This document shows, in pieces, positions 43,730 through 59,017 of a DNA stretch of 64,000 nt. The stretch is taken from contig NZ_JHAC01000025.1 in the NCBI RefSeq assembly GCF_000599865.1, forward strand, positions 62,001 to 126,000. The letters run 5' to 3'. This DNA comes from Deinococcus phoenicis (GTDB taxonomy: Bacteria > Deinococcota > Deinococci > Deinococcales > Deinococcaceae). The position numbers and the translations under genes are program-made. How positions within the stretch are numbered: the stretch's first letter is position 1; every line of letters starts with the position of its first letter. The notes below the pieces were generated by a model. It was not told the DNA's origin. It made no database searches and saw only the letters and a program-made list of their open reading frames with translations.

Positions 43730-44428
43730 CTACCGCAACATTGCCGCCACCGCCACGACCTCCGCGTTCGGCCCCTCGAACCCCGGCGTGTAGGCCCGGA
43801 CGATAAAAATGGCGCGGTTGCCCTGCACGTACACGCGGTCGAGCGCGTAGCGGGCCGCGCAGAGCCGCTCCGGGGGCAGCGCGCGGTCGGCATGGACCGT
43901 CTGGCCGTTCACGCTCAGGGTAAACCCGGCGGGGCGCTCGCCGGGGGGCAGCGCCTTCGGGTAGGGGCAGCGGGAAGGCAGAGGCTGCACCGCCAGGCGA
44001 ACGGGGACGGGGCGGCTCCAGAGGCGGACGGGCGTGGTCGCGCTGGCCCCGGCCCGCACCCCCTCGGCCCAGACCGGGGCCAGGGCAGGAAAGGTGCGGA
44101 CATAGACGGGCGGCGGGGTCTTGCCCGGCACCAGGCCCAGGGGAATCAGGCGGGGCCGCTCACGGGCCAGCAGGGCCGTCACGACTGTCGGCACGGGCCG
44201 CGTCTCGGAACGGGCCTGCGCGCTCAGGAGGTTCTGGCCGTTCCCCGTGCCCAGAACCGTGAGCGCCGCGACGCTGAAGCCGCTGCCGTCCTGCACGCCC
44301 CCCGTCACGACCAGCGCCCGGGTGCCGTAGGGCGAGAACGCCACCCGCAGCACGTCCAGGCGGTCACCCGCGCGGGCGGTCGGGGCCAGGGCCAGCAGGG
44401 CCAGCGCGGCGGTCAGCAGAGGGCGCAT
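43730..44428 (-). CDS. Secreted DUF2259 family protein
   Basis: 232 aa with a signal peptide (PLLTAALALLALAPTARA). RVAFSPYGTRALVVTGGVQDGSGFSVAALTVL and the C-terminal IFIVRAYTPGFEGPNAEVVAVAAML match DUF2259, a family of predicted secreted proteins of unknown function. Two cysteines (SRCPYPK and LCAARYAL) could form a disulfide. TACGGT lies five bases before ATG 44428. Confidence 0.82.
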   Translation of the reverse strand: MRPLLTAALALLALAPTARAGDRLDVLRVAFSPYGTRALVVTGGVQDGSGFSVAALTVLGTGNGQNLLSAQARSETRPVPTVVTALLARERPRLIPLGLVPGKTPPPVYVRTFPALAPVWAEGVRAGASATTPVRLWSRPVPVRLAVQPLPSRCPYPKALPPGERPAGFTLSVNGQTVHADRALPPERLCAARYALDRVYVQGNRAIFIVRAYTPGFEGPNAEVVAVAAMLR

Positions 44429-44441
44429 GGCCTACCGTACC

Positions 44442-44492
44442 GGGTGGGCGGCCGGGAGGAAAGGGGGCACCCCTCCGGTCGGCCGCCCACCC
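44442..44492 (-). terminator. Hairpin after the secreted 172-aa gene
   Basis: GGGTGGGCGGCC (44442-44453) and GGCCGCCCACCC (44481-44492) form a perfect 12-bp stem, with further partial pairing inside. It lies just past the stop of the gene at 44501 on the minus strand. Confidence 0.6.
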
Positions 44493-44500
44493 ACGCCGGA

Positions 44501-45019
<519 letters not shown>

Positions 45020-45111
45020 GGGCCGCACGGTAGCGCGCCCGCATGAGTTGCCGCTGCGCCGGACGTGAACAGGGCGGCAGGAGGCGTCAGGCGCAGGTCA
45101 GGGAAAAGCCT

Positions 45112-45741
45112 TCAGCGGGCGACGACCGCGCAGTACACCTGTGGCACGCCCGCCGCGTGCAGCGCGTCCCGGCAGGCGAGGAGCGTGCTGCCGGTGGTCA
45201 TCACGTCGTCCAGCAGCAGGACCGGGCCGGGCGGAAGGCGGCAGGTATCGGCCTGGAACGCCCCGGCCAGGTTCGTCCCCCGTTCGGCGGCGTGCAAGCG
45301 GGCCTGCTGGGCCGTGGCGCGGGTGCGGCGCAGCGCGGGGACACACGGCACCCCCAGGGAGGCGGCGACCGCCCGCCCCAGCAGCTCCGACTGGTTGAAG
45401 CCCCGCTCCCGCTCGCGGCCCGGGTGCAGCGGTACGGGGACGACGGCGCGGACGTTCCACGCCGCCGGAACGCCGTCTGCCAGCGCCCCGCCGAGCGCGC
45501 CGGCCAGGTCCCGCGCCCCGCCGAACTTCAGGGCGCGGACGGCGCGGCGGGTCACGCCCCGGTACTCGCCCAGCGTGACGAGGTGACCTGCTGCACGGGG
45601 TGACAGGGGCGAATGGGCCTCGACCCGGGGCCGCAGGCCAGCGCGGCAGCGGGCGCACAGGCCCGCCTCCCGCCCGAGCTGGCCGTCGCAGCCGGGGCAA
45701 CGGCGCGGCAGAAGCGCGCGCAGGAGGTCCAGGGCGGGCAT
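45112..45741 (-). CDS. comF: ComF family amidophosphoribosyltransferase-like competence protein
   Basis: 209 aa. An N-terminal zinc-ribbon-like cysteine cluster (RRCPGCDGQLGREAGLCARC) precedes a phosphoribosyltransferase domain with the PRPP motif VLLLDDVMTTGSTLLACRDAL. VVPVPLHPGRERERGFNQSELL is the ComF hallmark. ComF works with the ComFA helicase in natural transformation; Deinococcus is naturally competent. The ATG is two bases after the previous gene's stop, so it is the second gene of an operon. Confidence 0.93.
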   Translation of the reverse strand: MPALDLLRALLPRRCPGCDGQLGREAGLCARCRAGLRPRVEAHSPLSPRAAGHLVTLGEYRGVTRRAVRALKFGGARDLAGALGGALADGVPAAWNVRAVVPVPLHPGRERERGFNQSELLGRAVAASLGVPCVPALRRTRATAQQARLHAAERGTNLAGAFQADTCRLPPGPVLLLDDVMTTGSTLLACRDALHAAGVPQVYCAVVAR

Positions 45742-45742
45742 C

Positions 45743-46267
45743 CTAGACCTGACCGGCCAGCGCGAGTTCGTCCACGAACAGGGGCGGTGTGGTGGCCTCC
45801 ACGCGCTGCCAGACGTCCGTGAGCGCGTCCGGATCGAGCAGCGGCGAGGCCAGCGACAGGCAGGTGAGGTGATGGGCGCACACCAGCCGCACACCGAGGT
45901 CGCCCAGCCGCGCCTGTTCGGCGGAAGTCAGCAGGACGGCAAAGGCGGCCGGGTCGCCCAGGGCCGGGTGCCCGCCCTGCCGCCGCGCGGCCCGCAGGAA
46001 GGCGGCGACCTCGGCGGGGTTCAGCCAGAAGCCGAACATCAGTTCGCCGGACAGGGCTTCGAGCCGCTGCACCTGCCGGGGGTCCAGCCCGGTCTGCACC
46101 AGCCGCCGCGCGAGGTCCTGGCGTTCCAGCCGCCGCGCCGCGTATTCCGCGAGGGTCAGCAGCGCCCCCGCCGGCAGGACGCGGCCCCCCACCGCCGTCC
46201 GCAGCCGGTAGGCCAGGACGTACCCCTGGAACTCCAGCAGCATCTCCCTGAGGCCTCCCCCCGTCAT
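45743..46267 (-). CDS. Hypothetical protein upstream of comF
   Basis: 174 aa, unrecognised. Largely helical, Leu/Ala/Arg-rich: MLLEFQGYVLAYRLRTAVGG, then VQRLEALSGELMFGFWLNPAEVAAFLRAARRQGG and GVRLVCAHHLTCLSLASPLLDPDALTDVWQRVE. No signal peptide. TACAAT six bases before ATG 46267 marks the start of a transcript that continues into comF, so a link to competence is possible by position only. Confidence 0.75.
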   Translation of the reverse strand: MTGGGLREMLLEFQGYVLAYRLRTAVGGRVLPAGALLTLAEYAARRLERQDLARRLVQTGLDPRQVQRLEALSGELMFGFWLNPAEVAAFLRAARRQGGHPALGDPAAFAVLLTSAEQARLGDLGVRLVCAHHLTCLSLASPLLDPDALTDVWQRVEATTPPLFVDELALAGQV

Positions 46268-46442
46268 CCCGCCATTGTAGAGCGGTGGCAACGGAGCGGG
46301 GCAGCGGGACAAAGGCCACATGTTCAGCCCTTACCCTGGGCAGGTAGCGACAGTTCAGCTGGACCGGGACCCAACAGGGGGCACTGGGCAGCACGGCTCC
46401 AGACCAGGCGGGTCAGGAGCCAGACCAGGAGAGTGAAGAGGA

Positions 46443-46736
46443 ATGCAGCTGCTCAGGCAGGCCCATCAATTCGAGTACCGCGACCACCAGGGCGTCGATC
46501 AGCTCGGCACGGTGGACGTGTGGGCCAGCGGAAGCGGCGCGCAGGCCGTGCTGGTGCTGCGCGGCATTCCGCACGGGGACGCGGAGGCCCAGGCCCGCAA
46601 GGCGCTGCTGACCCTGACCTACACCTGCTTGCCGTACCTGCTGCGCCCCGACGTGCGGCTGCATGTCCTGGTGCTGCGCCCCCAGCTCGACGAGGCGGCC
46701 AAGGCGCGGGCGCTGGTGCTGCCCCTCAGCGCCTGA
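46443..46736 (+). CDS. Small hypothetical protein
   Basis: 97 aa, unrecognised. QFEYRDHQGVDQLGTVDVWASGSGAQAVLVLRGIPHGDAE followed by LLTLTYTCLPYLLRPDVRLHVLVLRPQL suggests a compact alpha/beta domain. GAGG lies directly before ATG 46443, a conventional ribosome-binding site. Its stop is 18 bases from the palindromic element. The 175 bases upstream hold only the divergent promoter of the comF operon. Confidence 0.65.
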   Translation: MQLLRQAHQFEYRDHQGVDQLGTVDVWASGSGAQAVLVLRGIPHGDAEAQARKALLTLTYTCLPYLLRPDVRLHVLVLRPQLDEAAKARALVLPLSA

Positions 46737-46753
46737 CACCGCCCACCGGAACT

Positions 46754-46880
46754 TAGAGCATTTGTCCGAATTACGCCGGAGGAGAAAAAGCGCCTCCTCC
46801 GGCTCCATTCTCCCAAACGCTCTCCCTCTTTCACTCGCTTCGCTCGGTCAAAAAGAAGTCTCTTTTTGACAAATGCTCTA
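46754..46880. repeat. Palindromic MITE-like element, copy 2
   Basis: Same element as 18819-18948: ends TAGAGCATTTGTC (46754-46766) and GACAAATGCTCTA (46868-46880). The inner hairpin (46775-46784 with 46794-46803) keeps its pairing although three of its base pairs differ from copy 1. TA at both ends. The right-end CTA is the TAG stop codon of the minus-strand gene that begins at 47282. Confidence 0.85.
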
Positions 46881-47282
46881 TTCCAGCACGTACTTCACGC
46901 CCTCCTCGAAGGCCACGCGCCCGACGTCCGCGCGGGGCAGGACCACATTACGCCGCCAGGGCATCCAGTCGGTCTGGCCGGTGGAGGACCGCAGGAAGCC
47001 GTGCAGACCGACCTCGACCATCCGCGCCTCGCCCTGGAGCCAGGCGCGGAGAGCGGCGCGCACCGCTTCCGGGTCGCGCAGGGGGCCGGTCAGGCGGGCG
47101 GAGGGCACGGGCGCGTCCGGCTGGCCGTGCGGGGCATACAGGTCCACCGTGAAGCCCTCGGCGGCGCGCAGCACGGCCAGGGCCGACTCGCGGGCCAGCG
47201 GACGGGCAAAGGTGACGTGCAGGTCGAGATCGAAGCCGCGCACACCCTTGTCGGTGCGGGCGGAGGTGGGAGAGGTCTTCAT
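46878..47282 (-). CDS. Hypothetical protein ending in the repeat element
   Basis: 134 aa, unrecognised. LDLHVTFARPLARESALAVLRAAEGFTVDLYAPHG and LRAWLQGEARMVEVGLHGFLRSSTG look like an alpha/beta sandwich. The last codons GTG CTG GAA are followed by TAG, which is the terminal TAG of the palindromic element, so the natural C-terminus may have been longer. TACCCT six bases before ATG 47282. It lies downstream of the protease-nuclease gene on the same strand, 31 bases away. Confidence 0.75.
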   Translation of the reverse strand: MKTSPTSARTDKGVRGFDLDLHVTFARPLARESALAVLRAAEGFTVDLYAPHGQPDAPVPSARLTGPLRDPEAVRAALRAWLQGEARMVEVGLHGFLRSSTGQTDWMPWRRNVVLPRADVGRVAFEEGVKYVLE

Positions 47283-47313
47283 GCGAGGAGGGTACAGCGC
47301 GCGGGCGGGCGTT

Positions 47314-49257
47314 TCAGCGCCCCAGCCCCTCGCCCCACGCCACCCCCTGCGCCCACTCCGGATGGTCGATCAGCGGATTGCGGTTGCCCTGCCGCTCAAA
47401 AATAGCGGCGTTGCGGTGGCGCTCCCAGTCGGCGGGCGGCTCGTCGGCGTGCCAGGCGAGCAGCGTCGCCAGATGGCGCCCGGCGTACTGCCGGACCACG
47501 CCGGGATACCGCAGCAGGAAATAGAGGGTGGCGCGGGCGGCGGCCCCCTTGCCGTGGGCGGGTTCGAACTCGCCGGGGTCGCGCCGGCCGCAGTCGGTCC
47601 GCAGGGCCTCGCCGTAGTCGGGGAAATCGAAGTAGGGCGTATTCCCCCGGAAGGAGTTGCACCCGGGTTCGCAGGCGAAGAGGTGGTGCAGGTCGCCGCG
47701 CATCGGCTCGCGCTTGCCGAACCACGACTGCGGAACGACGTGTTCGCAGTTGTACGGCAGCGCGTCTTCCAGCGCGTCCACACGGAGATTCTCGCGGGCG
47801 GCCAGGGCGGCGCGCCGTTCCTGGGCGGCGCGGTCGGCGGCGATCAGTTCTTCCGGGCGATGTTCGCGGGCCGAGTAGAGGCTCCGCAACTTTCCATCCG
47901 GCCAGAGGTCCACCCAGGGATACAGCTCGTCTGCCGGGTCGTAACTGGGCGTGCGGGTGTGCGTGCGCGTCACGAGTTCCGAGAGGGCCAGGAAACGGGC
48001 CTGGGGAGTGCCGCCTTCGGGGAGGCCCGCGTAATAGGCCGCGGCCTGCCCGGCGTCCTGCGGGTCCAGGTAGGGCCGGGCCGGGGACGGAACGGGGCCA
48101 GGCCGCTGCGCCTCTCCCCCGTTCACGCTCATCCGCAGGGTGAGGGGGATAGCCACCACGCCGTCCGCCCCCACGGTGACAGCCCCCAGGTCCAGCACGC
48201 GGGAGGCGGCACCCCTCTCCTGCCCCCCGGGCGTCCCCACCACGGGCGGACGGTTCGCGGCCAGCACCTCCGCGACCAGGGCATTCCCCGTGGCATCGGG
48301 CCGGGCGCGCAGGTCCTCCACGATGCGGCTGACGCGCACGCCCTCGTTGGCGATCCAGTCGATCAGCGTGTCGGGGTCGCCGGGTTGGAGGGGCTGGCCG
48401 TCACGGCGCAGGGTGCGGCCCTGGGCGTCCGTGCGGGGCACGCCGCTGTGGTGCAGCGCCACGACCTCCCAGGCATCGTTGAACACGGGGCTGCCGCTGG
48501 AGCCGGGGGCCGTGTCGGTCTCGTAGTGCAGGAAGTCGGGCAGCAGGTCCACCAGCCGGTTCTCGCGCAGCGCCACCTGCTTCGGCTCGCCGCTGGGGTG
48601 CTGGATGATACTCAGCGCCTCGCCCACCAGCACCTTGCCGGTGGTGCCGAAGAGGGGCAGCCAGCCGAAAGCGGACGTCTCCCCCCGCACTGCCACCAGC
48701 GAGTAGTCCAGCGGCACCGAGGTCAGAAAGAGGGCGTCCGGGTCGAGGGTCAGCGTGACCCGGTCGCGCAGCGTGCCGTCCGGCTTCAGTTCGTAGTTGA
48801 ACTCGATGACGGATGGACGGGCGGCCCCCGCGTCCTCCAGCACATGATGGTTGGTCAGGACGGCGTGGGGGCTGCACAGCCAGCCGGTCCCGAAGCCCAG
48901 CGTGCGGCCCCGCGCGTCCTTCAGCACGATGCGCCCCACCGCCCGCGCCGCCGAGCGGGCCAGGTCCAGGTAAGCCACGCCCACCAGGTCGTTCGCCCCG
49001 ATCACGCGTTCCAGCGGCAGCCGGGCGTCGTCGGGGAGACGGGCCGCGACAGTCAGGGCATCCTCGTGGCCTTCCGCCACGGCCCGCGCCTCGGGGAGAG
49101 GCACCCCCAGCCGGGTCAGGCGGGCCTCCACGCGCCCCTGCGAGTCGGCGGCGAGCGGCCCCCCCGCGTCCAACTTCGCCTGACACTGCCCCCGTTCGGC
49201 GTCGCGGCGGATGAAGCGGGCCTGGGTTTGTGCCAGCACCTCGGGCGGAATGTCCAT
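47314..49257 (-). CDS. Trypsin-like serine protease fused to an endonuclease I-type nuclease
   Basis: 647 aa in two parts. Residues about 105-275 are a trypsin-fold protease of the glutamyl-endopeptidase/V8 style: FGTGWLCSPHAVLTNHHVLED with H137/H138, D184 in PLDYSLVAV, S254 in APGSSGSPVF. Residues about 405-640 are an EndA-type beta-beta-alpha-metal nuclease: E505-H506 in CEHVVPQSWF, DLHHL (522-526), N534, R537 and N539 in CNSFRGN, and RNPLIDHPEW at the end. Both sites look intact. No signal peptide or membrane span, so it is apparently cytoplasmic. The N-terminal 100 residues are helical. TACCCT five bases before ATG 49257. Cleavage releasing or activating the nuclease is a guess. Confidence 0.9.
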   Translation of the reverse strand: MDIPPEVLAQTQARFIRRDAERGQCQAKLDAGGPLAADSQGRVEARLTRLGVPLPEARAVAEGHEDALTVAARLPDDARLPLERVIGANDLVGVAYLDLARSAARAVGRIVLKDARGRTLGFGTGWLCSPHAVLTNHHVLEDAGAARPSVIEFNYELKPDGTLRDRVTLTLDPDALFLTSVPLDYSLVAVRGETSAFGWLPLFGTTGKVLVGEALSIIQHPSGEPKQVALRENRLVDLLPDFLHYETDTAPGSSGSPVFNDAWEVVALHHSGVPRTDAQGRTLRRDGQPLQPGDPDTLIDWIANEGVRVSRIVEDLRARPDATGNALVAEVLAANRPPVVGTPGGQERGAASRVLDLGAVTVGADGVVAIPLTLRMSVNGGEAQRPGPVPSPARPYLDPQDAGQAAAYYAGLPEGGTPQARFLALSELVTRTHTRTPSYDPADELYPWVDLWPDGKLRSLYSAREHRPEELIAADRAAQERRAALAARENLRVDALEDALPYNCEHVVPQSWFGKREPMRGDLHHLFACEPGCNSFRGNTPYFDFPDYGEALRTDCGRRDPGEFEPAHGKGAAARATLYFLLRYPGVVRQYAGRHLATLLAWHADEPPADWERHRNAAIFERQGNRNPLIDHPEWAQGVAWGEGLGR

Positions 49258-49262
49258 AGGAC

Positions 49263-49268
49263 AGGGTA
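49263..49268 (-). promoter_or_regulatory. Leaderless -10 box of the protease-nuclease gene
   Basis: On the minus strand TACCCT, then five bases, then ATG 49257. Confidence 0.5.
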
Positions 49269-49304
49269 ACGGGTGAGGGGTGAGGAGGGTGACCGGGGGA
49301 ACCT

Positions 49305-49868
49305 TCAGGCCTGTTGCCACCCGGCCCAGACACCGAGCTGCCAGGTCACGCCGCAGCGGGCGCGGTAGGGCAGACCCGCCGGGGTCGTCCAGCGGCTCAG
49401 GGCCTCGGGGGGACCGTAGACGTCCGGGTCACGGGCCAGCGCCGCCTGCCCCGCGCGGTCACAAGCCGCCACGGCCCCCGCAGAAAACCACCGCCCCGTG
49501 ACGGCACTCAGGAACTCGGCGGCCAGACGGTGCCCGCCCGGTGTGATGGCGGCCCGACCGTTCAGAGTGGGTGGGTTCGGAAAGAACAAAAAGGCGTTGC
49601 TGATCCAGCCACCCGGCCGCACCGCCACCTCCAGCCGCTCGCCCCCGCGCAGCCGGTAGATGTGATGCGTCCCGTCATGCCAGCCCTCATAGGCTTCGGT
49701 GTTCTGCCGCACGCTCTCCAACCTGCAACGGTTCACGCGGCAGAACGCCGTCTGCGCCACGTCCACCCGGTTGCCCAGCCAGGCGGTGGGGCCGTTTGCG
49801 CCGCCTGCGAAGGCCGCGCCCTTCAGTGACAGACCGAGAACCAGAGCCAACAGCCAACGCGCCCGCAT
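49305..49868 (-). CDS. Secreted hypothetical protein
   Basis: 187 aa with a signal peptide (ARWLLALVLGLSLKGAAFAGG). Cysteines at FCRVNRCRLES, AACDRAG and RCGVTWQ suggest disulfides in an exported protein. No family recognised. TAGCTT lies seven bases before ATG 49868. It is 47 bases upstream of the protease-nuclease gene on the same strand, although that gene has its own promoter box. Confidence 0.75.
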   Translation of the reverse strand: MRARWLLALVLGLSLKGAAFAGGANGPTAWLGNRVDVAQTAFCRVNRCRLESVRQNTEAYEGWHDGTHHIYRLRGGERLEVAVRPGGWISNAFLFFPNPPTLNGRAAITPGGHRLAAEFLSAVTGRWFSAGAVAACDRAGQAALARDPDVYGPPEALSRWTTPAGLPYRARCGVTWQLGVWAGWQQA

Positions 49869-49885
49869 GTGCCGCAAGCTACAGG

Positions 49886-49914
49886 AAAAAGGGCCGGGCG
49901 ACCTGACCCGACCC
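49886..49914 (-). terminator. Rho-independent terminator of serS
   Basis: On the minus strand GGGTCGGG and CCCGGCCC form an eight-pair stem (one G-U) followed by TTTTT (complement of 49886-49890). Confidence 0.75.
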
Positions 49915-49938
49915 TCTGGGTGGCAAAAGAGCAGCCCC

Positions 49939-51231
<1,293 letters not shown>

Positions 51232-51295
51232 CAGAGCCTCCAGAGACGGTCAGCCGTCTGCAAGAAAGGCGAAGGGCCGCCCCTGAGGCCGGCCA

Positions 51296-51601
<306 letters not shown>

Positions 51602-51608
51602 GAAAGGG

Positions 51609-51614
51609 AGTATA
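51609..51614 (-). promoter_or_regulatory. Leaderless -10 box of gatC
   Basis: On the minus strand TATACT, then seven bases, then ATG 51601. Confidence 0.6.
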
Positions 51615-51670
51615 CGGGGGACCTGAAGGGTGGCTCATGCAGCGTCAGGGACGGCGGGAGACGCTGGGGC

Positions 51671-52273
51671 ATGATTTCCAGACTGCTGCTGACGCTGGCC
51701 CTGACCTGCGGCACCCTCGCCTGTGCCATCGACGTGCGGGACATCCCCGCGCTTCCGCCGGGCGGGTCGGCCCCCGCGTTGCCTGCGCCGACGTTGCCCG
51801 CGCCGACATTCCCCGTGCCCGCGCCCACAGCGCCCGTCACGCCTCCCACCTCCACCCCCCGCCCCACGCCCTCCAGCCTGCCGGTCGGCCCCGCGCTGGG
51901 GCAGGCGCACCGGGCTGTCCTGGCCGGGCCGTCCACGCTGACGCGCGGCACCCAGGGCGTCTGGACGCTGCAACTCACCAACACCGGGCAGACGGCCATT
52001 CACCTGGAACACGGGGCCTGCGACCTCAAGTTCGAGGTGCTGAACGCCGCCGGGAATATCGTGCGCCCCGCCCTGACCAACACCATCTGCACCATGCAAC
52101 TGGTCATCACCGACGTGGCCCCCGGCCAGACGGGCGACGTGCTGAGCCTGCGCTGGGACGGCAAGGACGCGAGCGGCCAGCCTCTGCCTGCGGGCAGTTA
52201 CACGCTGCGCGCCGTGTTCTGGGACCGCCACGTCACCATTCGCCCGCCCGAGGTGCCGGTCACGTTGCGCTGA
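51671..52273 (+). CDS. Secreted protein with Pro-rich linker and BsuPI-like domain
   Basis: 200 aa. A signal peptide (MISRLLLTLALTCGTLACA) leads to a Pro/Ala/Thr-rich linker built from repeats such as LPAPTLPAPTFPVPAPTAP (about 25-75). The C-terminal domain reads GVWTLQLTNTGQTAIHLEHGACDLKFEVLNAAGNIVRP, then LPAGSYTLRAVFWD, which fits the BsuPI (intracellular proteinase inhibitor) beta-sandwich. A cysteine follows the hydrophobic core (LAC), so it could be a lipoprotein. Role unknown. Confidence 0.82.
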   Translation: MISRLLLTLALTCGTLACAIDVRDIPALPPGGSAPALPAPTLPAPTFPVPAPTAPVTPPTSTPRPTPSSLPVGPALGQAHRAVLAGPSTLTRGTQGVWTLQLTNTGQTAIHLEHGACDLKFEVLNAAGNIVRPALTNTICTMQLVITDVAPGQTGDVLSLRWDGKDASGQPLPAGSYTLRAVFWDRHVTIRPPEVPVTLR

Positions 52274-52406
52274 CCCCGATCCCTTCTGTGATCCCTTCTG
52301 CGCCCTCCTCTGCCCGGCGGCCCCTCCCCGGCAGCGGGGGGCAGTTCGGCTCCCTCCGCCTTTTGCCGGATGCAACCTCTCACGTCCCCGGTGCGTACTG
52401 TGGGGC

Positions 52407-53623
<1,217 letters not shown>

Positions 53624-53627
<4 letters not shown>

Positions 53628-54295
53628 GTCGGCGGGCGGCCCTGCTGCGCGACCTCGCGGACCGGCTGGACGCCCAGCCTGCCCGCCCGGTCCTGCGGGT
53701 GGCGGTGGACGGGGTGGACGGCGCGGGAAAAACGACCTTTGCGGACGAACTGGCGGAGGTGCTGCGGGCGCGGGGGCGAACGGTCATCCACGCCTCGGTG
53801 GACGGCTTTCACGCGCCCCGAGCCGTGCGCTACCGGCGGGGCCGCACCTCGCCGGAAGGCTTCTACCGCGATTCCTACGATTGTCCGGGCCTGCGGGCGG
53901 CGCTGCTCGGTCCCCTCGGGCCGGGCGGCTCCGGGCGCTACCGGCCAGCAATCTTCGACCATGTCACCGACGCGCCGGTAGAACTGCCGGAACGGGTGGC
54001 CGAAGAAGGCAGCATCCTGCTCCTCGACGGGCTGTTTCTGCACCGCCCCGAATTGCGGGACCTGTGGGACGATTCGGTCTTCCTGCATGTGGACTTCGAG
54101 ATTTCCGTGCCACGCGGGGCGGCGCGGGGACCGGGGTACGGCTCCCCCGACCCGCATGCGGAGTCCAACCACCGTTACGTGGAGGGAAACCGCCTGTACT
54201 TCCGCGAGGCCGATCCGCAGCGGCACGCGGGCGTGGTCGTGGACAACAACGATTTACAGGCACCGTTCGTGGTCCGGGCGTCGGCCCGGGCCTGA
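53624..54295 (+). CDS. Uridine kinase-like P-loop protein, apparent CTG start
   Basis: About 223 aa. P-loop GVDGAGKT at 30-37 (VAVDGVDGAGKTTFADELA), then HASVDGFHAPRAVRYRRGRTSPEGFYRDSYD, which is the uridine kinase/phosphoribulokinase pattern, and SILLLDGLFLHRPEL. It probably phosphorylates a nucleoside or similar small molecule. A GTG at 53699 would leave only two residues before the strand leading into the P-loop. Homologues have about 25 more residues, matched here by SRRAALLRDLADRLDAQPA. CTG 53624 overlaps the telA TGA as CTGA and has AAGGGGG about ten bases upstream. Confidence 0.82.
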
Positions 54296-54391
54296 ACGAT
54301 GTGGCGCATGAGCGCCCCGCCAACACGCCATGAAGCGAACCCGGCTGGCAGCATCCGGCCGGGGCGACCACAATCGGGAACGAGGTTCCCC

Positions 54392-55068
<677 letters not shown>

Positions 55069-55072
55069 AGCC

Positions 55073-56419
<1,347 letters not shown>

Positions 56420-56429
56420 GAAGGCGTGT

Positions 56430-56972
56430 TCAGGTAGACGCGCCCCGAACGTACTGCCTGATGACTTCCACCAAAGCGAAGTTCTGCTCCCGTAACGCCG
56501 CCTCCGCCACACGGGCCTGTTCCCAGGATAGTTCTGCATCCCCCTGACTCACACGGCCTTCCGCCAGAGCGTCTTCCAGCTCATCCGCATCTATAATTTC
56601 GGCTTTTGTTACGTGCCATTCCCCATCCAGACGCACTTCGCAAAGCGCCACCACATCCAGATAGAGGTCATTGATCCAGGGCACCCCATTACCGTCAATG
56701 CCAGACTCTCGGAAAACGTCCACATACAGTTGCAGCGGAACGCCCCATTCATTCATTTGGACCTTGAGGGCATGATGCCCGGCGGTAGGAATAAAGTCTA
56801 CCCAGCGGTATCCGCTAGCCAAAACTCGGACTGTCTGACCGAGAATGGTCACATCCAACGGCGTTTCAACCATGCCAGGGCGATAATCCACAATCGAACC
56901 ACCCGGCACCTTTATGACCTGCTGCTCACCCACTCCGAACCACGCGGCATAATCGTTGCCCTTACGTTTCAC
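56430..56972 (-). CDS. DUF402 family protein
   Basis: 180 aa. VDFIPTAGHHALKVQMNEWGVPLQLYVDVFRESGIDGNGVPWINDLYLDVVAL and AEIIDADELEDALAEGRVSQGDAELSWEQAR match DUF402, a beta-barrel fold shared with nucleotide phosphatases and ribonuclease-like proteins. The DNA is clearly more AT-rich than its surroundings. GTG 56972 is chosen since TACGCT lies six bases upstream; a TTG at 56996 would add eight residues. Convergent with the esterase gene. Confidence 0.85.
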   Translation of the reverse strand: MKRKGNDYAAWFGVGEQQVIKVPGGSIVDYRPGMVETPLDVTILGQTVRVLASGYRWVDFIPTAGHHALKVQMNEWGVPLQLYVDVFRESGIDGNGVPWINDLYLDVVALCEVRLDGEWHVTKAEIIDADELEDALAEGRVSQGDAELSWEQARVAEAALREQNFALVEVIRQYVRGAST

Positions 56973-56978
56973 TCCCCG

Positions 56979-56984
56979 AGCGTA
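56979..56984 (-). promoter_or_regulatory. Leaderless -10 box of the DUF402 gene
   Basis: On the minus strand TACGCT, then six bases, then GTG 56972; it decides the start. Confidence 0.5.
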
Positions 56985-57008
56985 AACGCTGTCCAACCTC
57001 CAGACAAC

Positions 57009-58901
<1,893 letters not shown>

Positions 58902-58908
58902 GCCCCGC

Positions 58909-58914
58909 AGTATA
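58909..58914 (-). promoter_or_regulatory. Leaderless -10 box of the ABC-F gene
   Basis: On the minus strand TATACT, then seven bases, then GTG 58901. Confidence 0.6.
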
Positions 58915-59005
58915 GGGGCCGGATAGGGTCTGGCCGGTTTCGCTCGCGGCCCGCCCGTCACGGGTCTTTCCCGGCGGTTTGCCCCTCTCGCCCAGCTCCT
59001 TTCTG

Positions 59006-59011
59006 TAGACT
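59006..59011 (+). promoter_or_regulatory. Leaderless -10 box of the FecR-CHASE2 operon
   Basis: TAGACT, then six bases, then ATG 59018. Confidence 0.55.
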
Positions 59012-59017
59012 GAGGCG

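Noticed and set aside
53699..54295. GTG 53699 as start of the uridine-kinase-like gene
   Set aside because: It leaves too little before the P-loop, and the upstream frame carries family-like residues.
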